From Flavobacteriales bacterium (GTDB lineage Bacteria > Bacteroidota > Bacteroidia > Flavobacteriales > Flavobacteriaceae), in the NCBI GenBank assembly GCA_020635875.1, contig JACJYY010000005.1:186001-250000 (forward strand): a stretch of DNA of 64,000 nucleotides. The letters run 5' to 3'. Under the pieces are notes generated by a model. It searched no databases, was not told where the DNA came from, and saw only the letters and a program-made list of their open reading frames with translations. Position numbers and translations under genes: made by a program. Of the stretch, positions 25,773-35,474 are shown piece after piece. The first letter of the stretch is position 1; each line of letters begins with the position of its first letter.

Positions 25773-26852
25773 TTACAATTTTTTCGCTCCATCTCCAACA
25801 CAATCAGCAATATACTGTTTATTCTGACAAAATCCTGCTAATTCTTTTTCTATAAAACTGATGCATACATCAGCATATTTTATCGGGTACAAAACGTGTA
25901 CATTCGCTCCAGCATCTAAAGTAAAACAAATGGGGGTTTTTGTTTCTTGTCTAAACTTCCAGATTTTGTTGATGATTTCCAGCGTATTGGGTTTCATTAA
26001 AATAAAATAGGGATTAGAAGTCATCATCATAGCGTGTAAGGTCAAGGCCTCACTTTCAACTAATGCAATAAAACCATCCAAATCCCCTGCAGCAAATATT
26101 TCAGCCAATTTTGCGATATTGTCATGTGCTTGTGCAAAACGTTGCTGCGCAAAAGGATGCCCATTCATTAAACCATGCCCTACAGTACTCGACACTACTT
26201 TTTCTCCTTTGTCTACCAACAAAATAGTGTCTTGATAATTGGTAAAAACTTCATGTATCGGACTGGTTACGGGAACACCAAATAAGTTAGAACTACCTTC
26301 AACTGTCTTGTTTTCTCCCCAGCAAACGATAGACTCTTTGATACTTCTACAAGCACTACCAGAACCTAAACGTGCCAAGAAAGAAGCTTTTTCGAGATAG
26401 TAGCTTTCTTCTTGATTCGGATTTAATTCCTTTTCAATCTCTACGATACACATCGCCAAAGCCGCCATTCCTGAAGCCGAAGAGGCAATCCCAGAACTGT
26501 GCGGAAAAGTATTTTCTGTATTTATCGTTAAATGAAGCTCCTTTAAAAAAGGCCCGTAAGCTTCTACGCGTTTGAAAAAGGCTTCAATCTTAGGACGAAA
26601 GCTTTCTTTGGGTTGACCCTCAAAAAACAAATCAAACGAAAACGAATCTTTGTTCTCTTTTACTTCATAATCAACTTGAGTAATCGTCTTACAATTATTC
26701 AATGTAAAACTAATCGAAGGATTGGCAGGAATCTGATTATCCAATTTCCCCCAATATTTGACCAAGGCAATATTACTCGGTGCACTGAATTTGACAGAAC
26801 CTTTATGAACTGCACCTAAATTTTGAGGTATAAAAGCCGACTCGTTACGCAT
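25773..26852 (-). CDS. mvaD: Diphosphomevalonate decarboxylase
   Basis: MvaD makes isopentenyl diphosphate from mevalonate diphosphate with ATP in the cytoplasm. The 359 residues carry SNIALVKYWGK, the phosphate loop FPHSSGIASSASGMAAL, the GSGSACRSI segment and the catalytic-Asp region FTLDAGANVHVLYP. It is the first gene of the mvaD-kinase-UbiA group and has a TACCTTTG promoter box 16 bases upstream. Confidence 0.95.
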   Translation of the reverse strand: MRNESAFIPQNLGAVHKGSVKFSAPSNIALVKYWGKLDNQIPANPSISFTLNNCKTITQVDYEVKENKDSFSFDLFFEGQPKESFRPKIEAFFKRVEAYGPFLKELHLTINTENTFPHSSGIASSASGMAALAMCIVEIEKELNPNQEESYYLEKASFLARLGSGSACRSIKESIVCWGENKTVEGSSNLFGVPVTSPIHEVFTNYQDTILLVDKGEKVVSSTVGHGLMNGHPFAQQRFAQAHDNIAKLAEIFAAGDLDGFIALVESEALTLHAMMMTSNPYFILMKPNTLEIINKIWKFRQETKTPICFTLDAGANVHVLYPIKYADVCISFIEKELAGFCQNKQYIADCVGDGAKKL

Positions 26853-26868
26853 AGTGTTTATTTTGTGG

Positions 26869-26876
26869 CAAAGGTA
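26869..26876 (-). promoter_or_regulatory. mvaD -7 box
   Basis: TACCTTTG on the minus strand matches TAnnTTTG; the predicted leader is about 13 bases. The O-antigen-ligase-like gene is transcribed in the other direction. Confidence 0.55.
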
Positions 26877-26938
26877 GGGTTTTATCGAGTTATAATTTTA
26901 AGTTAATTACACGTAATCCAACATCTAGTTTTAACAAT

Positions 26939-29401
26939 ATGAATATTTTTGTCAAAAACCTTAAACCTGTGTTAAATATCACTCTTGATAAAAAATCAAT
27001 CATAACCGCTATTATAAGTGCAACCATAATTTTCCTTGGTTTTTGGAATATTAAACTACTTCTGCCAGTTTGTATTATAATCGTTTTCCTATTGTCCAAA
27101 AATAAAAATAATTACAAGTTCACTTTATTGGATATTGGCATGGGGCTTTTATTACTAAGCGAAAGTATATCTGCACTGAACTCAGTCGCTTCGTATAACA
27201 GTATCGATTCAATCACAAGAGTCGTAATAATTAGTATTTTTTATCTGTTTTACAAAACAGCGTTTAAACCCGAAAACAACAGAAAAGTATTTTACTTTTT
27301 ATTCATCTTAAATACGACTATACTACTTGTATTTACTTTCATTTATTTTCAAATGTTTGTCTCAGACTTGAAAGAAAATGGTTTTCATGATTTAAATAAT
27401 TTCAAACATTTATATCTTCCTTTAGGCTCCCCTAATAATATATGGTCAACGATAGTTTTGTTGCTTCTTCCTTTTAACTTAATCTGGTTTTCTTATCAAA
27501 AAACAAAAGCTTCAAAGATCATTTCAGCGATAGTTCTAACGCTTAATATTTTTTGTCTAATTATCTCCTTTTCAAGGGGTATTTATTTAAGTTCAATTCT
27601 ATTTCTGATAAGCTTCAATCTACTCTCCTTTAAACTCATTAATCTTAAAAAACGATTATTATTTAATGGAATTATAATTTTAATTGTCAGTATTTGCGTG
27701 TATCCTGTAAAAAACTCTGTATTAACCACCTTATCCATTCAGAAAACAACATCACAAAATCGCAGTACAGAAGGCAGACTGTCTCGGTGGCAACATGCTA
27801 TTGATATCGTCAAAGAAAAGCCCATTTTAGGATGGGGTCAAGAAAATTACATTAGAGCCTTAGACAGAGCTCCCTATAATGCAGAAGATGCCGTATTTTC
27901 ATCACGAACAAATAACACCTATCTACAGCTTTTAATTGAAAAAGGAATATTTGGTCTGTTAGCTTTTTTTTCAATACTACTCATAGCAGCTTACGTAATA
28001 TTTCGTAGTATCCGAAATTCTCATCTATCGAATAAAGAAAAAACACATATCGTAGTTATTGGAGCTTGTTTGACAGCTTATCTTTTCCGCGAACTTACTT
28101 TTTCTACGCTCTTTGATGATTCATCGGCATACCTAGTATTTTTTATACTAATCTCTTTATTTACTCCCTATGATAAAACTTTGAAAGAAGTCTTCATTCC
28201 AACAACATTAAAAAAGTCACTAGTCCCTGTTACCTTGATTGGAATCTTTTACGTTAGCTATATAAATGTTAATCAGTTTTTTACCAATCGATATAATGAA
28301 AAATTTATAACTGCGCTTTCAACCAACGATACTCTTAACGCCAAAAAAAATCTTGACAAAGCATTACAACTATTTCCCGAAAATACCGCTTTGCGCAAAC
28401 ACAAAGCACTACTTTTAAGTCAAAATAATCTTGTGTTAAGCCTATCTCACACTCAAGCTAACTTTGTCCAATTGCAACACACGAATAAAACAAGTCTGAA
28501 TACAGCCGTACGAATACTTGAACAATTAGCAGCAGAAAATCCTTATGATGATGAAGTTCAACACAACCTAGGCTGGTTGAATTGGAGTCTGGGAAAAACA
28601 GATGTTGCTGGGGATTATTTTGATACTGCCACAAAACAAAACCCATACAATCACGTTTATCTAATAAGTAGAGTACTGCATAAGATATCAACAAAAAACT
28701 ATGCTGATAATCTTGTTATAGATGATTTATCGAAAGCTATACGTTATTCACCTGACATCTTAGAATCTCTTTTAATTAAAGAACTTTCTCTTTTCAAACC
28801 AATTATAGTGAATCTTGCAATCAACAAATCTATTAAAGAATTAGAAGCTATTGTAAAAGAAACTAACAACCCTATTTTAAAGGCAAGACTCGCTTGTATA
28901 TTGATGAAAAGTCAACCGTCAAAAGCTCTTGAATTATTGAATGATGTGACTATGGCTCTACCTAATCTGAGTAGACCATGGGTCTATAAAGCTGAATTGG
29001 TTACATCTCCCAAAGAAAAAGAAGCATTTTATAACAAAGCCTTATTCCTAAACGGAGGAGATTACTATGCACACCTTTCTTATGCCAATTTTTGCACAAA
29101 AAATAAAAGAGCGAAAGAGGGCGTACTACATTACAAAAAAGCCTTGGATTTATTTAAAAATATAGCTACCCCTTCAAATAGAAAAAATAATGAACGGTCA
29201 TATTATTCTACAGTCAACAACTCGTATATCCCTGAAGAGTTAATCTATTACGCAACTCCAGATATTAAAGCAACAACATTATTTGACTATTTCAGCAATT
29301 ATTATATTGAGAATGAAAACGAGGATGGTAAGTCATTTTATAGAAATCTATCTCTGCAATACAAACAAAAGATCTTTATTGGAGAAAATAAATTGTATTA
29401 A
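26939..29401 (+). CDS. O-antigen ligase-like membrane protein with C-terminal TPR repeats
   Basis: The 820-residue protein has about ten membrane segments in its first 440 residues. The segment GRLSRWQHAIDIVKEKPILGWGQENY is the Wzy_C/O-antigen-ligase pattern in the outer loop. The last 350 residues look like tetratricopeptide helices (ENPYDDEVQHNLGWLNWSLGK and similar) and should face outside. Such proteins ligate or polymerise surface glycans, or glycosylate proteins (PglL type). The acceptor is unknown. A strong hairpin terminator follows the stop. Confidence 0.85.
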   Translation: MNIFVKNLKPVLNITLDKKSIITAIISATIIFLGFWNIKLLLPVCIIIVFLLSKNKNNYKFTLLDIGMGLLLLSESISALNSVASYNSIDSITRVVIISIFYLFYKTAFKPENNRKVFYFLFILNTTILLVFTFIYFQMFVSDLKENGFHDLNNFKHLYLPLGSPNNIWSTIVLLLLPFNLIWFSYQKTKASKIISAIVLTLNIFCLIISFSRGIYLSSILFLISFNLLSFKLINLKKRLLFNGIIILIVSICVYPVKNSVLTTLSIQKTTSQNRSTEGRLSRWQHAIDIVKEKPILGWGQENYIRALDRAPYNAEDAVFSSRTNNTYLQLLIEKGIFGLLAFFSILLIAAYVIFRSIRNSHLSNKEKTHIVVIGACLTAYLFRELTFSTLFDDSSAYLVFFILISLFTPYDKTLKEVFIPTTLKKSLVPVTLIGIFYVSYINVNQFFTNRYNEKFITALSTNDTLNAKKNLDKALQLFPENTALRKHKALLLSQNNLVLSLSHTQANFVQLQHTNKTSLNTAVRILEQLAAENPYDDEVQHNLGWLNWSLGKTDVAGDYFDTATKQNPYNHVYLISRVLHKISTKNYADNLVIDDLSKAIRYSPDILESLLIKELSLFKPIIVNLAINKSIKELEAIVKETNNPILKARLACILMKSQPSKALELLNDVTMALPNLSRPWVYKAELVTSPKEKEAFYNKALFLNGGDYYAHLSYANFCTKNKRAKEGVLHYKKALDLFKNIATPSNRKNNERSYYSTVNNSYIPEELIYYATPDIKATTLFDYFSNYYIENENEDGKSFYRNLSLQYKQKIFIGENKLY

Positions 29402-29411
29402 ACTCAACAAC

Positions 29412-29449
29412 AAAAACGCCTGATAATTAAAAAACTATCAGGCGTTTTT
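29412..29449. terminator. Bidirectional terminator
   Basis: Perfect 14-base arms AAAAACGCCTGATA (29412-29425) and TATCAGGCGTTTTT (29436-29449) lie between the convergent ligase-like and DUF805 genes and give a T-run in both directions. Confidence 0.92.
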
Positions 29450-29472
29450 ATACTGAATTAAGTTATTCTTTA

Positions 29473-29838
29473 TTATGCTTCTTTAGGATTATTTCCATAT
29501 TTATTATCACCCAACTGACCATCTTTCACTAGAAGAATCAATAGCCAAATCGAACCAATAAGAGGAATCAGCGCTATAAATAGTATCCAACCACTTTTGC
29601 CAATATCGTGTAGCCTACGAACAGCAACTGCTAATCCCGGAATTAACAATGCCAATACATATAATCCATAAATAGGTCCATAAGGAATCCCCTGCATGGT
29701 AATCCCTAAGATATTATCCAAAACTGCTGCTGCAACACAAAAAATTACATTGAATAAAGTAAACATCCAATATTCTTTTCTTCTTGCTCTGCCATTAAAA
29801 TTGGCATAATTTTTTAAAACTGCTAAATACCATTCCAT
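29473..29838 (-). CDS. DUF805 family membrane protein
   Basis: The 121 residues contain four hydrophobic segments and the DUF805 hallmarks NFNGRARRKEYWMF and RRLHDIGKSGW. The function of this inner-membrane family is unknown. It is the last gene of the transcript that starts with the double-glycine peptide gene, 51 bases after the zinc-ribbon gene, and is followed by the shared terminator. Confidence 0.9.
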   Translation of the reverse strand: MEWYLAVLKNYANFNGRARRKEYWMFTLFNVIFCVAAAVLDNILGITMQGIPYGPIYGLYVLALLIPGLAVAVRRLHDIGKSGWILFIALIPLIGSIWLLILLVKDGQLGDNKYGNNPKEA

Positions 29839-29889
29839 ATTCTATTGTTTTATTGACTTTTCAACTCTTTACAATACTAATATTAAAAG

Positions 29890-30186
29890 TTAATCTTTCT
29901 CTTTTACAAAAGAATCTGATGTAATGACATAAAGCATAATACCAATGTAGAAAAATAAAAATATATAATTTGCCCCTTCAAAAAAATCGATCATAACAAA
30001 CAATGGCCTAATAAACACAACCATTATACCTAAAACTAAGGCTATAAAAAGTCTTTTTATTAAGTTCACTTTAATTTTATTACCACATTTTGAACAAATA
30101 GTTTTAAAAAAATAAAGCCCTAAATATTTTCTTTTCTCAACTTTATGCCCACAATAAGGACAGCTTCTTCTTTTAATATTAAACAT
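29890..30186 (-). CDS. Zinc-ribbon membrane protein (candidate immunity protein)
   Basis: The 98-residue protein has an N-terminal four-cysteine zinc ribbon (CPYC and CSKC pairs) and two membrane segments (about 48-66 and 72-90). It starts 7 bases after the stop of the double-glycine peptide gene. Small membrane proteins in this position often give self-immunity to bacteriocins; that is an inference from position. A similar 107-residue paralogue lies at 38601-38924, at the other end of the cluster. Confidence 0.78.
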   Translation of the reverse strand: MFNIKRRSCPYCGHKVEKRKYLGLYFFKTICSKCGNKIKVNLIKRLFIALVLGIMVVFIRPLFVMIDFFEGANYIFLFFYIGIMLYVITSDSFVKEKD

Positions 30187-30193
30187 AGTTTAG

Positions 30194-30373
30194 TTATCCA
30201 ATCCAGTAAGGATTTGGCCCAACCCACCAATTAGCACACGCCAAAGAAACACCGAAACCTAACCATGGATTTACAGCCCCATAAGCCAATCCTAATGTTC
30301 CACAAACAATATCAGAAGCCCTTAAACCACCTCCAACAACAACTTCCATCTCATTTAACTCTAAATTTTTCAT
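30194..30373 (-). CDS. Double-glycine leader peptide, bacteriocin-like (59 residues)
   Basis: This short frame begins MKNLELNEMEVVVGGG, a typical leader for C39 peptidases that cut after Gly-Gly (residues 14-16). The predicted mature part (about 43-44 residues) is hydrophobic and glycine-rich, ends in NPYWIG, and has two cysteines (C24 and C46) that could form a disulfide. A good promoter (TTG-N20-TAGATTTG) lies 27 bases upstream. The C39-type exporter, an adaptor and a thioredoxin-like gene lie just upstream. Known comparison: class II bacteriocins and the Bacteroidetes bacteroidetocins share leader type and size. Activity is inferred; a signalling peptide is an alternative. Confidence 0.8.
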   Translation of the reverse strand: MKNLELNEMEVVVGGGLRASDIVCGTLGLAYGAVNPWLGFGVSLACANWWVGPNPYWIG

Positions 30374-30399
30374 TTTTATTGATTTAAATTAATAATATG

Positions 30400-30430
30400 C
30401 AAATCTAGTCCTATCAACGGATTATAACAA
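30400..30430 (-). promoter_or_regulatory. Promoter of the double-glycine peptide gene
   Basis: On the minus strand TTG (30428-30430), 20 bases, then TAGATTTG (30400-30407). This is the full flavobacterial -33/-7 layout, with a leader of about 23 bases. It lets the peptide be expressed separately from the export operon. Confidence 0.75.
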
Positions 30431-30463
30431 CAACAAGACCGTTAAACTAATGTTAAAGTTATT

Positions 30464-31537
30464 TTACTGACTTTTTACTTTGGACTGTTTCGACAGCCCA
30501 TTTATAACTTCAACACGAATTCCGTTAGACACACCAATTTCTACTGCTTTTTTAATAGGTTTATCTGCGGCATCAATAATCTCCACATAGGTGCTATCCT
30601 TTTCATAAATAATGTCTTTTTCATCTATTGTAAGTACACTATCCCTTTTTTCCGTAATTAATGTAGCAATGGCGGAATACCCTGAACGTATAGCTATTGA
30701 CAAGCTATCTAGTAATTCTACTGTAGTTTCTATATCAAATTTGGTAATTCCGTTTTCCAAATACCCTTTTGGAGATATATAAAGTAGTCTTCCAGAAACT
30801 GGAATTTCCTTCATCGCATTAATGGCTATTTCAAATACAGCAGAATCCCTAACTGTAGGAACATCTCTTTCATTTATTTTTCCTTTGAAAATAATTTTGT
30901 CCATATCCGCAATGACAGCCAAGGTCGTTCCGTCATTAAAATTATTTCGTTCCGTGATTGCTGCGCCTACTTGTGTGGGCAATTCTAACACTATGCCTTG
31001 AGAAGTTGAACGAATAATATTGGTTACTTTTTGATTACGCGAAAATCCTTTTTTAGCAATGTATAATAGTTCTTTTGCGGACTCATAATTCTCTTTTGCT
31101 AAGACGTATTGTCTTTCTATTTGTTGAAAATCCACTAAAGAAATAACTCCTTTATCAAACAACTGTTTATTTCTATCAAAAATTTCTCTTTCATTTTGAT
31201 AATTAATTCGTGTTACACGTACATTCTGATTGGCTCTTTCTAGATTTTCAGGGTTAGCAATAATCTCAACGGATGCAATAGGATCTCCCATATTTACTTT
31301 ATCGCCTACACTAGGATATACTTCTTTAAGTATCCCCGAAATTTGAGATTTAATTTGAATTTCCTTAGATGGAACAATCATTCCCGACACAAATTGCTCA
31401 TTATAAATGTTCTCGACCCTAGGGTAACTGAATCTATTTTTTTTTGTTTGATTTTTTGACTTTTGTTGAATAGCATATATCAATACTATCACTAGTAAAA
31501 AAACTATAAACACAAACACTTTTCCAATCTTACTCAT
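30464..31537 (-). CDS. Periplasmic adaptor protein (HlyD/MacA type)
   Basis: The 357-residue protein has one N-terminal membrane helix (about 8-24). A lipoyl-like half (VPSKEIQIKSQISGILKEVYPSVGDKV region), a coiled-coil hairpin (about 90-160) and beta-barrel parts follow. It would bridge the inner-membrane pump to an outer-membrane channel. It is the last gene of the tightly packed export operon and starts 1 base after the permease gene. No TolC-like gene is in the cluster, so a housekeeping channel would be needed. Confidence 0.85.
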   Translation of the reverse strand: MSKIGKVFVFIVFLLVIVLIYAIQQKSKNQTKKNRFSYPRVENIYNEQFVSGMIVPSKEIQIKSQISGILKEVYPSVGDKVNMGDPIASVEIIANPENLERANQNVRVTRINYQNEREIFDRNKQLFDKGVISLVDFQQIERQYVLAKENYESAKELLYIAKKGFSRNQKVTNIIRSTSQGIVLELPTQVGAAITERNNFNDGTTLAVIADMDKIIFKGKINERDVPTVRDSAVFEIAINAMKEIPVSGRLLYISPKGYLENGITKFDIETTVELLDSLSIAIRSGYSAIATLITEKRDSVLTIDEKDIIYEKDSTYVEIIDAADKPIKKAVEIGVSNGIRVEVINGLSKQSKVKSQ

Positions 31538-31538
31538 T

Positions 31539-32786
31539 CTATTCTTGTCTTATGGCGTCGATTGGCTGGATGGACATCGCCTTTTGTGCAGGTATCCATC
31601 CAGCAACACAGCCTGATACAATTACTACTAGTAATGCTGCTATGGCAGCATAATTATTAAAATACAAATGATCTATTACAGCCTCCTCCCCTAGTAAATC
31701 TGTCACAAATATGTTAGCAACAGAGACAGTCCCTAGAGCCAAAAGCAATCCAAAAATACCTGATAAAAAAGTTACTCCCAATGACTCTATCATAATCAAA
31801 TTAAAAATAGCTCTAGGCGAAGCTCCTAATGCCTTTCGAATACCCAATTCATGGGTTCGTTCCCTTACAATAACTAACATCATATTTCCTACTCCAACAG
31901 TCCCTACTAACAACAAACAAATCCCAACCAACCATAAGAAAATCTTAATTCCACCAAACAATTTTTGGAAGGATTTGACTTGATCTTCAAAATTAATTAC
32001 ATACAAGGCACTATTATCATCAGTGTGAAAATCCAATGCTCTTCCTAAAAAAACACGTAACTTTTTTTCAAATTGAGAAACATCCACCCCCTCATTTAAA
32101 CCCAGAACCATACAATTGAACTCTCTCCCTTGTTGCAAATAATTCTGAGCAGAAGCATAGGGTATATATATATCATTCTGAGCTTGTTGATCAAGTATCG
32201 TCTTTTCTCCCAAGACTCCTATAACCTTATACCAACTCCCTGACATAATAATTGACTCACCAATTGGGTTAACATCTCTAAATAATGTTTTTCTAGCATT
32301 ACTACCAATGACAGCCACATTACGTTCTAATTGATTATCTCTCTCATTAAGTAATCTCCCAAGAACAACGGTCGGTTTTTTTATAGCAAAGAAAGCTGGC
32401 AAAACTCCTTTTATGGTTTGTAGATTGTAATTTTCCTCATAATGTACGTGACTTGTATTGACCAGTGTCACCTCAGGACTAATGACTTTAACTTCATCGG
32501 AAAAACGAGAAACTAACTGTTCCATTACTTGCTGTGTAAACACAATCGACCTCCCATGGAAAGAACCAATTTGATTTTGCGAAGTTTGACCACTATACAA
32601 CCATAAACTATTGGCTGTATATTCTCCAAACATTCGCATAACCCCTTTTTGAAATCCTTCGCCAATACTCAGTAAAACAACTAATATAAAGATCCCCCAT
32701 GCGATACCAAAGCCCGTAAGAATATTACGCACTTTATGTTCTCTGATAGAACTTAATACTTCACTAAACTGAAAATAACTAAACAT
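31539..32786 (-). CDS. MacB/FtsX-type ABC transporter permease (no own ATPase domain)
   Basis: The 415 residues show one N-terminal membrane helix, a large periplasmic MacB_PCD domain and three C-terminal helices (FtsX fold), with RERTHELGIRKALGASPRAI as the usual coupling motif. Such permeases work with a LolD/MacB-type ATPase, yet no such gene is present here; the only ATPase is the C39-type exporter, whose 3' end overlaps this gene by 8 bases. With the adaptor it could form a MacAB-like exporter. Confidence 0.87.
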   Translation of the reverse strand: MFSYFQFSEVLSSIREHKVRNILTGFGIAWGIFILVVLLSIGEGFQKGVMRMFGEYTANSLWLYSGQTSQNQIGSFHGRSIVFTQQVMEQLVSRFSDEVKVISPEVTLVNTSHVHYEENYNLQTIKGVLPAFFAIKKPTVVLGRLLNERDNQLERNVAVIGSNARKTLFRDVNPIGESIIMSGSWYKVIGVLGEKTILDQQAQNDIYIPYASAQNYLQQGREFNCMVLGLNEGVDVSQFEKKLRVFLGRALDFHTDDNSALYVINFEDQVKSFQKLFGGIKIFLWLVGICLLLVGTVGVGNMMLVIVRERTHELGIRKALGASPRAIFNLIMIESLGVTFLSGIFGLLLALGTVSVANIFVTDLLGEEAVIDHLYFNNYAAIAALLVVIVSGCVAGWIPAQKAMSIQPIDAIRQE

Positions 32787-34953
32787 ACATCATCAAATCC
32801 TTCCAATATTGACTGTAGAAATTATCTTGCAACATAAGCTCGTCATGTGTCCCATGCTGTACTATAGTCTTATCTGATAGTATGTAAATTTGATCCGCAA
32901 CATCTCTTAAGGTATGCAGACGATGTGAAACAAAAAACACGACAGTAGACTCCTTCAACTTCTTTAAGATATCAATGGTGATTCGCTCAGCGTTTTTGTC
33001 CATAGCAGATGTTATTTCATCTAAAATAATTACCTGAGGTTTTTTGTACAACATTCGGGCAAGTGCTACAAGTTGTTTTTGTCCTCCCGAAAGATTTATT
33101 CCTTCCTCACCCAAAATGGTTGCAAGCCCCTGAGGTAACTCGGCAATAAATGACTCCAAATTCGACTCTTTGACAAAAGAGACAACGTTCTCTACCGTAT
33201 CCTCTTGCCCCAATACTATATTATCAATGACCGTCCCATTAAATATATCAATCTCTTGAGAAATCACGCCTAATTTTTCTCTCCAACTTTCAAGAGCTAT
33301 CTCATTTAAATTTGTAGTTCCATTAATACTAATCATTCCTGTTTCAATTTGATAAAAACCTTGAAGTATTTGACCCAAGGTACTTTTTCCTGAGCCGCTC
33401 TCTCCAATTAAAGCTACACATTGTCCTCGAGTCAACTTTATATTTATGTTTTGCAATAATGGGCTTCGTCCTGGAAAACGGAATGAAACGTCTGAAATTG
33501 ATACTGTTTTTATTTCTTGTATTTCACTTTTTCCTAATTTTTCTGGTTGTATCGAAGTAAACTCAAACATTCTATTAAAAGCAATTTTAGCCTCATTTAT
33601 TGGAATACTAATCAACGCCAAATTAGATACCGACGGAATCAATGCACCCGAAATTCCTAAAACCGCCATTAGTTCTCCTAACTGCAAACCTCCCTTAAAC
33701 ACCTGTACTGAACCATATGCCAATATCGCTACTAAAAATACCTCACCTGCTATACCAGCTAATAAGGAGAGTTTAATATTTATCTCCCCTAAACTAAATA
33801 TTTTATCTTGATAATTTGCAAAAACCAATTTATTGAGCTTTTTAAAGATAGGCTGACGATTGTTATTTTTTATAGTAGCTATGCCTTGCATAGAATTAAT
33901 ATAATTGGACTCATTTAGGGCATAAGCCTGCATAACCGACTTTTGACCTTCGATAATGCGTTTATTAAATCTGTAAATTAATCCAAAATAGATTGGCAAA
34001 CTGATTAAAGCTATACATCCTGCTCCGATTGAATAATAAAAAAGAAAAGCTAATGAGGTTACAGCCATTAAAACATCAATTAATACGTTTCCTACTACAT
34101 AGGCTATAACCCTTTGAATCCTAGAGGTGTCGTTGAGTCTTGCTACCAAATCTCCAATTTTCCGCGTATCAAAAAAAGGTTTTGGCAAATGCAATAGCGA
34201 ACTAAAGAATGAGTCAGTAATACGATTGTTAAAATCTTTGGATTGAGTCAGTAAAAAATACTGTCTAAGAGCAGTTAATAAATTGCGAACTATTAATAGT
34301 AAAGCTAACAGTGTAATCCCTACCCACAAGCGTTGCATATCCTTTGCTGGTAAAATATCATCGATTAGCTTCTGTGAAAAAATAGCCATCGCCATGCCTA
34401 ACAGAGCCATCCCAATTGATAAAACCAGAGCAATTGACAACAAATTATAATCGTCTTTTATTAACTTGACAAACCAGTCCTTTTTAGATTTATTTTCTGC
34501 TATCGATTGCACAAACTGATCATTGGGTTTTAATGTTAGGCAGGTCTTACTTTTCCAAATTTCATCTAATTCCTCTTTTGACAAATAATGCACTTTTCCT
34601 GACGGGTCTGCTATCAAAAATGATTCTGTCTCAGCTTCATATTTAAAACAAACTACATAATGTTGCAATCTGTTTTCAAGAACAACATGCAATATAACTG
34701 GCTTCTTGTGGTCGATTAATCCCTGAATGTCACTTTCACAACCCTGTACATCAAACCCTATACCTTTTGCTGCTTGATATAAGCCCAACAGGGTTGTACC
34801 TTGGGTAGTTGTTCCGCTTAATTCTCTTAACTTTTCTATAGTAGAACTTCCTTCATAAAACTGAACCAAAGTCAGCAAACAGGCTACACCACAATCCGTC
34901 TGGTCCCGTTGTTGGACTAAAATTCTCTCAATTATTTGTTGATTTACCTTCAT
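32779..34953 (-). CDS. Peptidase-containing ABC transporter (C39 family bacteriocin exporter)
   Basis: The 724-residue protein has an N-terminal C39 peptidase with catalytic C21 (QRDQTDCGVACL), H98 (LQHYVVCF) and D116 (IADPSGK). Six membrane helices (about 165-440) and an ABC domain follow, with Walker A GESGSGKST (517-525), LSGGQ (621-625) and Walker B VIILDE. It cleaves double-glycine leaders and exports the mature peptide across the inner membrane. A fitting substrate is encoded at 30194-30373. The start is 2 bases past the thioredoxin-like gene's stop. Confidence 0.95.
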   Translation of the reverse strand: MKVNQQIIERILVQQRDQTDCGVACLLTLVQFYEGSSTIEKLRELSGTTTQGTTLLGLYQAAKGIGFDVQGCESDIQGLIDHKKPVILHVVLENRLQHYVVCFKYEAETESFLIADPSGKVHYLSKEELDEIWKSKTCLTLKPNDQFVQSIAENKSKKDWFVKLIKDDYNLLSIALVLSIGMALLGMAMAIFSQKLIDDILPAKDMQRLWVGITLLALLLIVRNLLTALRQYFLLTQSKDFNNRITDSFFSSLLHLPKPFFDTRKIGDLVARLNDTSRIQRVIAYVVGNVLIDVLMAVTSLAFLFYYSIGAGCIALISLPIYFGLIYRFNKRIIEGQKSVMQAYALNESNYINSMQGIATIKNNNRQPIFKKLNKLVFANYQDKIFSLGEINIKLSLLAGIAGEVFLVAILAYGSVQVFKGGLQLGELMAVLGISGALIPSVSNLALISIPINEAKIAFNRMFEFTSIQPEKLGKSEIQEIKTVSISDVSFRFPGRSPLLQNINIKLTRGQCVALIGESGSGKSTLGQILQGFYQIETGMISINGTTNLNEIALESWREKLGVISQEIDIFNGTVIDNIVLGQEDTVENVVSFVKESNLESFIAELPQGLATILGEEGINLSGGQKQLVALARMLYKKPQVIILDEITSAMDKNAERITIDILKKLKESTVVFFVSHRLHTLRDVADQIYILSDKTIVQHGTHDELMLQDNFYSQYWKDLMMYV

Positions 34954-34955
34954 AT

Positions 34956-35471
34956 CTACAATAAATTCATTAACTCTTCTATGCTAATAACCCCATTATG
35001 CCTTTTTACTAATTTTCCGTCTGTACTATATACTAATAAATAGGGAATTGACTGAGCGCCAAAAAAGTTAGAAAACTCTAACTTTTTGTCTCGTAAGAAG
35101 TATACATTTGTCAAATTCAACAAATCGTATTTTAGAGCGAAATTCCTAATTACATCTGTTTTTTCGAATGAAACAAAAATAAACTGAGTATTTTTAAAAC
35201 TAGAGAGGTTTTCCTCTATTTTTTCTGCTTCAGCATTGCAATACTCACATTCGCTATTATAATAAACAAATACGGTATTTAAACCTTGGGGTATCTGTTG
35301 TTGAGTATATAAACTATCTTTTAAGGTGTATAAATTAAATTCAGGGATACTTTCAATTTTTCTCATCATTTGGTTTCTTTGACAAACCTTATTTCCTAAC
35401 AAACCTCCTAAAGATATTATTACAATTAGAATAAGTATTCCTGCAACTTTTTTTATCTCCTTTGCTTTCAT
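34956..35471 (-). CDS. Thioredoxin-like (TlpA-type) membrane-anchored protein
   Basis: The 171-residue protein has an N-terminal membrane anchor (about 9-27) and a periplasmic thioredoxin fold with the redox pair CEYC and the cis-Pro region QSIPYLLVYS. It may form or reduce disulfides. Since the predicted exported peptide has two cysteines, a role in its maturation is plausible but unproven. It sits directly before the C39 exporter gene. Confidence 0.85.
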   Translation of the reverse strand: MKAKEIKKVAGILILIVIISLGGLLGNKVCQRNQMMRKIESIPEFNLYTLKDSLYTQQQIPQGLNTVFVYYNSECEYCNAEAEKIEENLSSFKNTQFIFVSFEKTDVIRNFALKYDLLNLTNVYFLRDKKLEFSNFFGAQSIPYLLVYSTDGKLVKRHNGVISIEELMNLL

Positions 35472-35474
35472 TCT

